DNA of 64,000 bases, from positions 1-64,000 of the forward strand of contig CAADYZ010000019.1 in NCBI GenBank assembly GCA_900753405.1, read 5' to 3'. The notes under the pieces were generated by a model. That model searched no databases, was not told where the DNA came from, and worked only from the letters and a program-made list of their open reading frames with translations. The translations under genes and the position numbers were made by a program. Origin of the DNA: Campylobacteraceae bacterium. Its GTDB lineage: Bacteria > Campylobacterota > Campylobacteria > Campylobacterales > Campylobacteraceae. Of the stretch, positions 16,710-25,378 are shown piece by piece (position 1 is the first letter of the stretch; each line of letters starts with the position of its first letter).

Positions 16710-17297
16710 TTATTTCAAAAGCGAGATGATCAAACTTGCGACTTCGTTTGCGTTTTTGCCACCCACATCCACCGCAAAGTTGCAAACTGCTTTGTAACCC
16801 TCCTGCCTTGCGTTAAAAAGCCGCCTTGCCGAGTCGATGTCCTTAAAAAGCGGGCGTTTTTGTACGGCTGGACTTTGCAAAAAACTCGCCTCCTCAAAAG
16901 CAGGCGTTGCGTTGCCAAACGACCCGTCCGCCTCGCACAAATGCGACAAAATCTCCTCAAAACTCGCCCGCAGCCAAACCACGCGCCCAAGCTGCACGCC
17001 CTCATTTGCACAAACCGAATTTGACTTTTGGCTTTTTAACGCCGCGTAAAACCCGCCGCCAGTGGCGATGACAAGGTTTTTTTGTTTCGCAAGTTCCAAC
17101 GCACACTCTCGCTCCATTTTGCGAAACTCCGCTTCGCCAAACCTCGCGAAAATCTCCGCGATGCTAAGCCCTCTTCGCAGCCCGATCGCCTCGTCCGTAT
17201 CCACCACTTTCCTGCCAAGCTTTGCACCAAGTCGCCCAGCAACAACGCTCTTACCAACGCCCATAAACCCGACTAGGACGATGTTCTCACTGCTCAT
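16710..17297 (-). CDS. aroK: Shikimate kinase
   Basis: A 195-residue P-loop kinase making shikimate 3-phosphate in aromatic amino-acid synthesis. It has VLVGFMGVGKSVVAGRLG (Walker A), DTDEAI (shikimate-binding Asp), FRKMERECALEL and ATGGGFYA. The start is the ATG at 17295-17297 (MSSENIVLVGF), overlapping the end of der by 11 bases; the longer frame is antisense-free but not conserved. A motif copy at 17011-17025 falls in an extra loop (KSQKSNSVCANEG) right after the GGG motif. aroE, two steps away in function, is at 36.5 kb. Confidence 0.93.
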   Translation of the reverse strand: MSSENIVLVGFMGVGKSVVAGRLGAKLGRKVVDTDEAIGLRRGLSIAEIFARFGEAEFRKMERECALELAKQKNLVIATGGGFYAALKSQKSNSVCANEGVQLGRVVWLRASFEEILSHLCEADGSFGNATPAFEEASFLQSPAVQKRPLFKDIDSARRLFNARQEGYKAVCNFAVDVGGKNANEVASLIISLLK

Positions 17298-18906
17298 CAC
17301 CCGCCTTTTGCGCCGTCTCAGAGCCTTGTGCTTTTGCGCCCTCAGCCCGCTCGCCTCGCTTCCTTTCAAAAAACAAAATCGGCGACCCTTCTAGCTCAAA
17401 AGCCTCGCGGAATTTATTCGCAAGATAGCGTTTGTAGCTAAAATGCAGCTCACTTTTGTTCATCACAAGCGCGATCTTTGGCGGGGCAAAACCAAACTGC
17501 GAAGCGTAATACACCCGCACGCGCCGCCCCTTTTGGCTCGGGATCGGATGGGTTTTGATCGCCTCTTGCAAAACCTCATTCACCTTTGCGGTTTTTAGGC
17601 GTTGCGTGTAGTTTTCATACACCTTTTGTGCTAGTGTGAAGATCTTAGCTACTCGCTTTTTCTCAGTCGCACTAACGCTGATGACTGGCGCGAAAGCAAG
17701 AAACTTAAAGCGGTCTTTGATCTCTTTGACCTTCTTGTCAAAAAGCAGGCTCGCGTCCTCTTTTGACGGCGTCAAAGCCGCTTTTAGCTCAGGTGTGAGA
17801 GTCGCGTTTTTTGGCAAAAGCGCAGAAATGTCTTTCGCCGCAAGGCTGTTTGCAAGCACCTTGTCCCACTTGTTTAGCACGATGATCACCCCAAGCTCAA
17901 ATTTACTCGCAAGCCCCGCGATCCGCTCGTCAAGCTCGGTTAGCTCCTCGCTCGCGTCCAAAACCAAAAGCGCGATGTCGCTTCGCTCTAAGATGTTTTG
18001 CGTCCGCAAAAGTGCAAAACGCTCGATCCCTTCGATCTTCCCGCGCTTTCTGATCCCAGCTGTATCCACAAACGCAAACTCTCGCCCGCAGGCACTCACA
18101 CTCTCTTCAACAGGGTCGATTGTCGTTCCTTCGACACTGCTAACAACGCTTCTGTTTGCGCTCACAAGGGCGTTTAGCAGGCTCGACTTGCCGACATTCA
18201 CACGCCCGATGATCCCGATGCGGATCGCGCGGTTAGCAAACTGCGCCAAAATCTCCTCCACACGACTCTCACTCACGCCGTTTTCGTCCGTTTCGTCAAG
18301 TGGTGCTTCTCGCACAAGTGTCAAATTCGAATTTGACTCGTCTCGCGCCTGCTGAAACTCGCCCTCTTCGTCAAAGTTGTCCAAAAAACTCTCAAAATCC
18401 TCCTGCGGCTCACTTGGCGTTGGTGCTTCTAGCGAACAGAGCCACTCGCTTAGCTCGTCGATCCCCGAGTTGTGCGAGACGGAGATGGCAAAAAACTGCT
18501 TCGCGCCAAAGTTTGCAAACTCAAAACTGCGCTCTTTGTCGCGCTTGCCGTCAATTTTATTCACCACCAACGCAGTCGGTTTGTTGAGCCGCAAAAGCGA
18601 GTAAAACAGCCGCCTATCCTCCTCATCAGGCATCAGCTTCCCATCCACCAAAAAGAGCAAAATGTCCGCCTCGCTAGCCTCAGCAAGCGTGCGTTTTTTC
18701 ACCGCACTAAACAGCTCGTTTGTCTCGTCCAACCCGCCACTATCAACCAGCAAAAACTCGCGTCCGTAAAGCTCGATTTGGTTGTAATTCACATCCCGAG
18801 TCGTGCTTGCAAAGTCGCTGATGACGGCGATTCTGCGTCCGCAAAGTCTGTTAAAAAGCGAGCTTTTACCAACATTTGGACGCCCGATTATCAAAATCTT
18901 TTTCAT
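17287..18906 (-). CDS. der: GTPase Der (EngA), ribosome assembly
   Basis: A 539-residue tandem GTPase needed for 50S subunit maturation. The first G domain begins IIGRPNVGKSSLFNRL and the second GIIGRVNVGKSSLLNAL, followed by a KH-like C-terminal domain. It is longer than the usual 440-490 residues because of an acidic linker between the domains and a Lys/Arg/Ala-rich tail after SPILFFERKR. The linker contains the perfect palindrome GTCAAATTCGAATTTGAC (18320-18337), read as DESNSNLTL. Coupled to aroK by an 11-base overlap. Confidence 0.95.
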   Translation of the reverse strand: MKKILIIGRPNVGKSSLFNRLCGRRIAVISDFASTTRDVNYNQIELYGREFLLVDSGGLDETNELFSAVKKRTLAEASEADILLFLVDGKLMPDEEDRRLFYSLLRLNKPTALVVNKIDGKRDKERSFEFANFGAKQFFAISVSHNSGIDELSEWLCSLEAPTPSEPQEDFESFLDNFDEEGEFQQARDESNSNLTLVREAPLDETDENGVSESRVEEILAQFANRAIRIGIIGRVNVGKSSLLNALVSANRSVVSSVEGTTIDPVEESVSACGREFAFVDTAGIRKRGKIEGIERFALLRTQNILERSDIALLVLDASEELTELDERIAGLASKFELGVIIVLNKWDKVLANSLAAKDISALLPKNATLTPELKAALTPSKEDASLLFDKKVKEIKDRFKFLAFAPVISVSATEKKRVAKIFTLAQKVYENYTQRLKTAKVNEVLQEAIKTHPIPSQKGRRVRVYYASQFGFAPPKIALVMNKSELHFSYKRYLANKFREAFELEGSPILFFERKRGERAEGAKAQGSETAQKAGDEQ

Positions 18907-18982
18907 TAAAATCCTTGTTAAAATTCGCTAAATTTTGCAGTTGTCAAAACCAAATTTGATTTTAACAAAAAAACGCTTAATG

Positions 18983-20407
18983 TTATTTACCCAAGCAAAA
19001 CTCGCCAAACATCGCGTCTAAAATCTCCTCATTTTGCGGCGGTTGCGTCACTTCGCCGACTGCTTTTAACGCCAAATGAAGCTCAAAGGCAAAAAGCTCC
19101 AACTCGCCGTTTTTGAGGTTTGTGTAGCTGCGACTTAGCGCCTCTTGCGCCCGCACGCAAAGGCTTACTTGGCGGTTTGTCGTCAGCATCACCTCGTGCA
19201 ACTCAGCCACCTTCACCGCCTCGCTCAAAGCCTCTCTGAGCGGCGCGACTCCCTCTTTTGCGCAAAGGCTAATGGCGTTAAGCGGCAGCTCAAATTGTCG
19301 TGCAAGGTCACTTTTGTTTAACACAAAGATCACCTTTTTCTCGCCGCTTTGCGCCATTTTGTCGTCTTGTGTTGTTTCGCCATTTTGTGCTGCTTCGCCG
19401 TCTGTCAAAACCGAATTTGACTCCAACTTTTGGCTCAGGGCGCCGCTTAAATCCGCCCCAAAACTCTTAGCCAAACTCAAAATCCGCAAATCCTCTGCCA
19501 ACGCAGGCTGCGAGGCGTCAAAAACACACACGACAACATCAGCCTTTTTCGCCGCCTCAAACGACCGCTCAATCCCGCACGCCTCAACGCCACTCGCCTC
19601 GCGAATGCCTGCGGTGTCGATGATCTTCACGCGGCTTGTCCCAAGCGTGAGCCCCTCTTCTACGCTGTCGCGAGTCGTGCCAGCCTCAGGGCTTACAATG
19701 GCGCGGTTTTTGCCTAAAAGCGCGTTTAAAATCGAACTCTTGCCGACATTCGGACGCCCGATGAGCGCGATGTTAAAGCCATTTACCGCGCCCATTTGCT
19801 GCTGCGAGAATTTGACGATTTGTGAGATTTTGCTAGCCGCGTTTTGCAAAAAAACAAGCGCATTTTGCAGCACATCCTCAGGCAAATCCTCCTCAGCATA
19901 GTCAATGCAAACCTCTGTGTAGGCGAGAATTTTAACCAACTCTTCGCGCAACGAGGCGCAAAATTCGCCCAAACTCCCTTCTAGCGTGCGGGCTAGAATT
20001 TTTGCCGCCGCTTGCGTTTTTGCTTCGATGAGCCCTGCTAAACTCTCGGCTTTTTCAAGCGACATTTTGCCATTTATTACCGCGCGTTTGCTAAACTCGC
20101 CCGCCCTTGCCGCTCTTGCTCCGAGCTTTAAAAGCGCGTCTATGATCGCGTTTGCGACTCCGACTCCTCCGTGCGTGTGAAACTCAACAATGTCCTCGCC
20201 CGTAAAGCTGTTTGGTGCGGCAAAGTAGATGACGATCGCCTCGTCTAAAAGCGCGCCTTCAAAGTAGAGTTTTCTAAGATGAGCAAAACGCGGTTTTAGC
20301 GGTGTGGGCGTGAGGTGAGAGGCGAGTTTAACCGCATCTTTGCCGCTTAGCCTCACAATCGCGATCGCGCCAGTGCCATAAGCGGTTGAGAGGGCTACGA
20401 TGTTCAT
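18983..20407 (-). CDS. mnmE: tRNA uridine-5-carboxymethylaminomethyl GTPase MnmE
   Basis: A 474-residue potassium-dependent GTPase that with MnmG modifies wobble uridine 34. It has the N-terminal tetrahydrofolate-binding domain (IAIVRLSGKDAVK), the G domain ALIGRPNVGKSSILNALL inserted in helices, and the C-terminal CLGK with the essential cysteine. Between G3 and the NKSD motif is an extra segment with short internal repeats (AQNGE, MAQSGE) and a motif copy at 19404-19422. It overlaps jag by four bases. Confidence 0.95.
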   Translation of the reverse strand: MNIVALSTAYGTGAIAIVRLSGKDAVKLASHLTPTPLKPRFAHLRKLYFEGALLDEAIVIYFAAPNSFTGEDIVEFHTHGGVGVANAIIDALLKLGARAARAGEFSKRAVINGKMSLEKAESLAGLIEAKTQAAAKILARTLEGSLGEFCASLREELVKILAYTEVCIDYAEEDLPEDVLQNALVFLQNAASKISQIVKFSQQQMGAVNGFNIALIGRPNVGKSSILNALLGKNRAIVSPEAGTTRDSVEEGLTLGTSRVKIIDTAGIREASGVEACGIERSFEAAKKADVVVCVFDASQPALAEDLRILSLAKSFGADLSGALSQKLESNSVLTDGEAAQNGETTQDDKMAQSGEKKVIFVLNKSDLARQFELPLNAISLCAKEGVAPLREALSEAVKVAELHEVMLTTNRQVSLCVRAQEALSRSYTNLKNGELELFAFELHLALKAVGEVTQPPQNEEILDAMFGEFCLGK

Positions 20408-21756
20408 TGTTTTGGCTTGTTTTTAAAGTCTTTGATGTAAATGCAACGCCCGTTGTGGTCATTTTGTGCGGCGATGTATTTATGCGGGTAAGCCTCGCGC
20501 AACGCTTCAAGGACGATTCTTAGCGAAGTCTCATCCTCAAAGAATTTCGTGCGTAGTTTTGGCGTGGTTTTAAGCGTGGCGACAAGCTCTTGGATGTAGG
20601 TTTGGTTTGCCTCTTTTTTGCTAGCGTAAAAGTTTGCGATTTCAAGCTGCGCGTTTAGCGAAAATTTCAGCATAAACCAGTTCTGCAAAAGTGTAAAAAT
20701 CGCCTCAAAACGCCTACCATCCCGCCCAATCAACAACGCTGCGTGAGTGCCGTCAATGACGACAAAAACCTTACCCTCTTTGCACTCAACGCTTTTGACC
20801 TCAGCGTCATATCCACAAACCTCCAAAAGCTCTTTAACGCCCGCTTTGACTTCGCTCTCAACAAGCTTTGGGTCGGCGTTTGAGGTTTTTTGCGAATTCA
20901 AATTCGGTTTTGACATTTCACGCGACTCGCTTGAAGGTCTGATAGCCTCTTTTGAAGGCTTTTCGCACGAATTTTTGCTCTCTTTTTGCGCTTTGTTTGG
21001 CGTTGTCTCTTGCTCTTGTTTTGGCTGCTGCGTGGCGTTTTTAGCCGCCTCGCTACCCGTGCCGCTCTCTTTATAAAAGCCGTCAAAAATGCTCGTGTCG
21101 ATGTTTAGTTTTGAGTAGTTTTTTGGCTCGCTAAGTTTCACCGCCTCTTTTTTAGTCTGCCCTTTTGACTCTTCTTGCGACTCTTTTTCAAAATACCCAA
21201 ACTCATCAAGCACAAAAACCTTCTCTTTTAGCCTTTTTTCTCGCTCTAACCTTCTTTGTGCGCGTTTTGAAAGCGGTTGTGCGGCGGTTTGCTCGACCGC
21301 AGGTTGAGCCTTTGGCGCAGTTTTTGGCATCTCTTTTGGTGTCTCTTTTGACAAGGTTTTTGCCGCCTCTTTTGGTGCAGTTTTTGGCGCGGCGTTTGGA
21401 TCGTTTAGCTTAAAGTCGTTGTTTAAAGGCTCGTTTGCAAACTCCTCAACCCATTTCAAAAAACAGTCGTCTTCCTCCTCTTTTGGCTCTTTGTCGTTTG
21501 GCTTGGTTGGTTTGTGTTTGTTGAAATGCTTGGCGTTTTTGGCGTTTTGCTCTGAGTGTTTTGCGTTTTTTGCGGTGTCAAATTTGGTTTTTGCAACTGG
21601 CTTTGAAGCCTCAATGACGGCGTTTTGCCGCCCGAAGCCAAAAAAACCGCGTTTTGCATTTGAGATGATCTCATACTCAACCTCTAAAAGCGAGCATTGT
21701 AAGCCTTTCGCCGCCGCCTCTAAGGCTTCTTGTAAAGTCCGCCCTTCGAACCTCAT
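20404..21756 (-). CDS. jag: Jag/KhpB family RNA-binding protein
   Basis: A 450-residue protein in the usual place after yidC. The Jag-N domain is at residues 1-50 (FEGRTLQEALEAAAKGL ... KRGFFGFG). A long Lys/Glu/Pro/Ala-rich linker, roughly residues 60-300, separates it from the C-terminal KH domain (VDGTHAALLIGRDGRRFEA) and R3H-like end. Jag binds RNA and, in other bacteria, affects membrane and cell-wall functions. Two motif copies sit in the linker (20893-20914, 21577-21596). It overlaps both neighbours by four bases. Confidence 0.9.
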   Translation of the reverse strand: MRFEGRTLQEALEAAAKGLQCSLLEVEYEIISNAKRGFFGFGRQNAVIEASKPVAKTKFDTAKNAKHSEQNAKNAKHFNKHKPTKPNDKEPKEEEDDCFLKWVEEFANEPLNNDFKLNDPNAAPKTAPKEAAKTLSKETPKEMPKTAPKAQPAVEQTAAQPLSKRAQRRLEREKRLKEKVFVLDEFGYFEKESQEESKGQTKKEAVKLSEPKNYSKLNIDTSIFDGFYKESGTGSEAAKNATQQPKQEQETTPNKAQKESKNSCEKPSKEAIRPSSESREMSKPNLNSQKTSNADPKLVESEVKAGVKELLEVCGYDAEVKSVECKEGKVFVVIDGTHAALLIGRDGRRFEAIFTLLQNWFMLKFSLNAQLEIANFYASKKEANQTYIQELVATLKTTPKLRTKFFEDETSLRIVLEALREAYPHKYIAAQNDHNGRCIYIKDFKNKPKQ

Positions 21757-23321
21757 TTTTTGTCCTTCTTGGCTTTTAACATCTTATTCACCGCGTATTG
21801 TTGCGCGATTGAGCAGATGTTATTAACGCACCAGTAAAGCGTAAGCCCTGCTGGAAACCACAAGAAGAAGAATGTGAAGATGATTGGCAGCCACCTTAAC
21901 ACCATCACCTGCGTTTTGTCCTGAATGGCTGTTGGCGTCATTTTTTGTTGGATATACATCGAAATACCCATTAAAATCGGTAAAACAAAATAAGGGTCTT
22001 TTTGCGCAAGGTCTGAATACCACCCTATCCACTCAGCCCCTTTAAGCTCGATCGCGTTTAAAAGGACGCGATAAACCGCAAAGAAGATCGGAATTTGCAG
22101 TAAAATCGGCAAACATCCGCTCACTGGATTCACGCCCGTTTTTTTGTAAAGCTCCATTATCGCCGCTTGCATTTTCGCAGGGTCGTTTTTGTGTTTTTCT
22201 CTCAACTCTTGCATTTTTGGCGCTAAATCCTTCATCTTCCCCATAGAAACCATCGAGCGGTAAGTGAGCGGGAAGAGGATAATCCTCATCACAATCGTCA
22301 TCGCAACAATCGCCCAACCCCAGTTGCCAAAGACGCCAAACAGCGTGCTTAAAAACGAGAACATATATTTAGCGATAAATGTGAAAAATCCATACTCCAC
22401 AACGCCTTTTAGCTCGTTGTCGATCGCCTTTAAATTCTCAAAAATCTTCGCACCAACAAACCCAGTTGCCTCCAACTCACCAACCGCTCGAACAAACGGA
22501 ATTTGCGTCTTGTCTTGCGGCAAAATCGTCACATCCAACCCCGCTGGGTTAAACAAAAGAGTTGTGTAGTAACGATCTGTATTGCTTACAAAAATCGCCC
22601 CTTTAAAACTCTCTTCTGCGCTCAAATCTCCGTCAGAGATGTCTTTAAATTTAGCGTCACTTGTCTTAATGCGCGTGCCGTAAAACGCATATGCATCCGC
22701 CATCACATTCGGTCGATGTCCCGTTGTAACAAAAAACTCCTCTTTGCTTGGCTTGCCGTCTTTGTTTAAGGCTTTAACGCTTAATTTGTAAGCACCATTT
22801 TTTTGAAACACAATGCGTTTTTCAAGGGTGATCTCGCCTAATTTTTGCGTCAAAACAAGCTCGCCGCCTTCGCTACCAACGCTATTTTTCGCCTCGTAAG
22901 CAGTCGTGAAGGCAAGCTGGTTTAAATTCGCGTTTGTAAAACGAACTTCAAGCGGCAGCGGAGAAGCGGTGATGAGGTTGATCTGCTCGCCGTCTTCTGC
23001 CTTAAACTTCTCGTCAAGCAAAATCCAGCTTGAAATTCGCCCAAGCTCGTCAATTGTCGCTTCGAATTCTTCGGTTTTGAGGATCGTAAGCGCGTTTGAC
23101 CTCGCACTTGCAACTTCATTAACCTTTGGAGCTTGCATAGGCGTAAGACTTTGCGGCGCGGCATTGTTTGTCTCGGCGGTGATTGTCAAATTCGAATTTG
23201 ACACATTTGACGCCGCCGCTTGTTGCGGTTGTGGCGCGAAAAACTGCCCCCATACAAAGAAAAACACAATAGCCAACGCCGTGGCTATCAACATCCTTTT
23301 GCCTTGCGATAAATTCTCCAT
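21753..23321 (-). CDS. yidC: Membrane protein insertase YidC
   Basis: A 522-residue insertase of the proteobacterial type. An N-terminal anchor helix (MLIATALAIVFFFVWGQF) is followed by a large periplasmic domain and the conserved C-terminal core with GNWGWAIVAMTIVMRIILFP, the hydrophilic cytoplasmic hairpin (MQELREKHKNDPAKMQ), GVNPVSGCLPILLQIPIF and FPAGLTLYWCVNNI. It inserts and folds inner-membrane proteins with or without SecYEG. A motif copy (23185-23202) sits in the disordered stretch just after the anchor helix (SNVSNSNLTIT). Confidence 0.97.
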   Translation of the reverse strand: MENLSQGKRMLIATALAIVFFFVWGQFFAPQPQQAAASNVSNSNLTITAETNNAAPQSLTPMQAPKVNEVASARSNALTILKTEEFEATIDELGRISSWILLDEKFKAEDGEQINLITASPLPLEVRFTNANLNQLAFTTAYEAKNSVGSEGGELVLTQKLGEITLEKRIVFQKNGAYKLSVKALNKDGKPSKEEFFVTTGHRPNVMADAYAFYGTRIKTSDAKFKDISDGDLSAEESFKGAIFVSNTDRYYTTLLFNPAGLDVTILPQDKTQIPFVRAVGELEATGFVGAKIFENLKAIDNELKGVVEYGFFTFIAKYMFSFLSTLFGVFGNWGWAIVAMTIVMRIILFPLTYRSMVSMGKMKDLAPKMQELREKHKNDPAKMQAAIMELYKKTGVNPVSGCLPILLQIPIFFAVYRVLLNAIELKGAEWIGWYSDLAQKDPYFVLPILMGISMYIQQKMTPTAIQDKTQVMVLRWLPIIFTFFFLWFPAGLTLYWCVNNICSIAQQYAVNKMLKAKKDKK

Positions 23322-23627
23322 TTATAAACCTTTAATCAAATAAAAATCATCTTTATCTGGCACAAACCAAAAATAAATCGTGATTGTAGTAGAAATGAAC
23401 TTAAATTTTTTAATGTCAATTTGCGTTTTTGGGTAGTCGATCCCGCCGTGGTGAAGAGGATTGCAGCGTAAAATGCGCCAAAAGGTAGAAAAAAATGTCT
23501 TAAAAAAGCCGTTGCGACCTGCTTGCCAAAGTGCGTAATTTGAACAAGTCGGGTAAAACCTGCAACACGCGGGCTTTAACGGCGAGATGTATTTTTGGTA
23601 TAATAACACAACCTTTTTCACATCCAA
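23322..23627 (-). CDS. yidD: YidD, membrane protein insertion efficiency factor
   Basis: A 101-residue protein with the family pattern YQKYISPLKPACCRFYPTCS, then YALWQAGRNGFFK and RCNPLHHGGIDYP. YidD is a small amphipathic membrane-associated protein that assists YidC. It ends one base before the yidC start. It is somewhat longer than many YidD proteins, with an aromatic hydrophobic tail (FISTTITIYFWFVPD). Confidence 0.93.
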   Translation of the reverse strand: MDVKKVVLLYQKYISPLKPACCRFYPTCSNYALWQAGRNGFFKTFFSTFWRILRCNPLHHGGIDYPKTQIDIKKFKFISTTITIYFWFVPDKDDFYLIKGL

Positions 23628-23671
23628 ACACCTCTTGCAACTAAGCGATCAAGCCTGCTTTTAGCCAAAAG

Positions 23672-24022
23672 TTAGTTTTTCAACGCCTCCAAACGCTTTA
23701 AAGACCACGCCAACTGCTTACTTAGCTCCAAAAAAGAGTATGCTTTAAGGTCGTTTTTCACAACCACAACAAAAACTCCGTCTTCGAGTTTGTTCTGCAA
23801 AGCGTAAAAGGCTGCTCTAACGCGTCTTTTGGCTAAATTTCGCTCGTGTGCTTTACCAAATTTCTTACTAACAACAACAGAAAATTTCGGTGAAAAACCA
23901 ATTTGTGAATTGAATTTAGCAAAAAAGACAACCGCGCAAAGGCAGTGCCATTTTTTGCCATTTTTGTAAATTTCTGCAAACTCTTTATTATCGCTAAGTG
24001 ATTTGAATCTACCCAAAACCAC
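23672..24022 (-). CDS. rnpA: Ribonuclease P protein component
   Basis: A 116-residue basic protein that supports the RNase P RNA in tRNA 5' processing. The RNR-like signature is HERNLAKRRVRAAFYAL, preceded by FSVVVSKKFGKA. It probably starts at the GTG at 24020-24022 (VLGRFKSLSDNKEF). It follows rpmH by 32 bases and precedes yidD by 44 bases, the normal bacterial order. Confidence 0.92.
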   Translation of the reverse strand: MVLGRFKSLSDNKEFAEIYKNGKKWHCLCAVVFFAKFNSQIGFSPKFSVVVSKKFGKAHERNLAKRRVRAAFYALQNKLEDGVFVVVVKNDLKAYSFLELSKQLAWSLKRLEALKN

Positions 24023-24054
24023 TTTACAAAACTTCTAATCCACTTACAACTACA

Positions 24055-24186
24055 CTAAGCTAGTCTTTTGCGACCCTTAGCCCTGCGAGCGGCGATCACT
24101 TTGCGTCCGTTTTTAGTCGCCATTCTAACGCGGAAGCCGTGTGTGCGTTTATGAGGAGTATTGTGAGGTTGAAATGTGCGTTTCAT
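24055..24186 (-). CDS. rpmH: 50S ribosomal protein L34
   Basis: A 43-codon gene reading MKRTFQPHNTPHKRTHGFRV and ending ARRAKGRKRLA, the full length of bacterial L34. AAAGGACTTTT precedes the ATG. It leads the rpmH-rnpA-yidD-yidC-jag-mnmE-der-aroK run on the minus strand and is divergent from pta. Confidence 0.97.
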   Translation of the reverse strand: MKRTFQPHNTPHKRTHGFRVRMATKNGRKVIAARRAKGRKRLA

Positions 24187-24296
24187 AAAAGTCCTTTAAG
24201 TAAAATAAACGGCGGATTTTAGTAACAAAATGCTTAAAAAGCCTTTAATTTTCAATTTTTTGCTTCATTTAAGACAAAATTTAAAATGTTTTTAGC

Positions 24297-24302
24297 TATA
24301 AT
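24297..24302 (+). promoter_or_regulatory. -10 box upstream of pta
   Basis: A perfect TATAAT stands 28 bases before the pta ATG, in an AT-rich region without an obvious -35 box, as usual for Campylobacter sigma-70 promoters. Confidence 0.6.
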
Positions 24303-24330
24303 CTAGCATATTTTTACCGAAAGGATTTAA

Positions 24331-25344
24331 ATGAGTAATGCGGAAGTTTTTAAACAAAATTTGTTTAAGAAAGCAGCAAGCAAAGTTGTCAAAGTGGTTT
24401 TGCCTGAGAGTGAAGACGAGAGGGTTTTAAGGGCGAGTGAGATTTTGGCTGCGAGCAAGGCAGTTGAGATTATTTTACTAGGAGATGAGGGGCAAGTTAG
24501 GGCAAATGCGGAGAAATTTGGCGTAAATTTGGCTGGGATTAGCGTTGTTGATCCACTAACTTCTGCGTTAAAAGAGGAATTTGCACAAACGCTTTTTGAG
24601 CTTCGAAAAGCAAAGGGCTTGACGGAGGAAAAAGCGGTCGAGTTGATGAAAGATAAAACTTTTTTTGGGACGATGATGGTTTATAAAAACGCCGCTGGGG
24701 CGATGGTTAGCGGAGCGAACACAACGACTGCGGAGACGATTCGTCCGGCGCTACAATTTGTCAAGACGAAAAAGGGAATTTCGACCGTTAGCGGCAGCTT
24801 TATAATGTGTTTGCAAGATCAAATTTGGTTTATGGCAGATTGTGCTGTGACGCCAAATCCAACTGCTGAGCAACTCGCCTCGATCGCCATCAGCACGGCA
24901 CAAACCGCGCTTGACTTTGGCTTTGAAGCGAAGGTGGCGATGCTAAGCTACGCAACTGCAAACAGCGCGGGCGGCGTGGATGTGGATCTTGTCAGAGAGG
25001 CGACAGCAAAGGCAAACGAGCTTTTGGCGGCGCAGAGTGCGGAGTTTCAAGCAAAAGTCGCCATTGACGGACCGATGCAGTTTGACGCGGCGGTGGATGC
25101 GGCAACAGCGGGCAAAAAGCTTCCAAACTCGGCGGTTGCAGGCAGGGCAAATGTCTTTGTTTTTCCAAATCTAAGCTGCGGAAACATCTGCTACAAAGCG
25201 ATCCAACGCTCAGCAAACGCCGTTGCGATCGGACCGATTTTGCAAGGGCTAAACAAGCCAGTAAATGACCTAAGTCGCGGCTGTTTGGTTGAGGATATTG
25301 TAAATACTGTGTTGATCAGTGCGATTCAAGCGCAAAATAATTAA
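24331..25344 (+). CDS. pta: Phosphate acetyltransferase, short form
   Basis: A 337-residue enzyme that interconverts acetyl-CoA and acetyl phosphate. It carries only the catalytic PTA/PTB domain (VVLPESEDERVLRASEIL ... VSGANTTTAETIRPALQ ... VFPNLSCGNICYKAIQR) and lacks the N-terminal P-loop/DRTGG regulatory part of long Pta proteins such as those of E. coli. AAAGGATTTA precedes the ATG. ackA follows after 34 bases with one motif copy in between. No frameshifted N-terminal part is visible upstream, so the short form appears native. Confidence 0.95.
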   Translation: MSNAEVFKQNLFKKAASKVVKVVLPESEDERVLRASEILAASKAVEIILLGDEGQVRANAEKFGVNLAGISVVDPLTSALKEEFAQTLFELRKAKGLTEEKAVELMKDKTFFGTMMVYKNAAGAMVSGANTTTAETIRPALQFVKTKKGISTVSGSFIMCLQDQIWFMADCAVTPNPTAEQLASIAISTAQTALDFGFEAKVAMLSYATANSAGGVDVDLVREATAKANELLAAQSAEFQAKVAIDGPMQFDAAVDAATAGKKLPNSAVAGRANVFVFPNLSCGNICYKAIQRSANAVAIGPILQGLNKPVNDLSRGCLVEDIVNTVLISAIQAQNN

Positions 25345-25378
25345 TCAAATTCGGTTTTGACATTTTTAAAGGATTTTT

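Noticed and set aside
24187..24330. Replication origin next to rpmH
   Set aside because: No dnaA or cluster of DnaA-box-like 9-mers is visible; in Campylobacter rpmH need not be near oriC.
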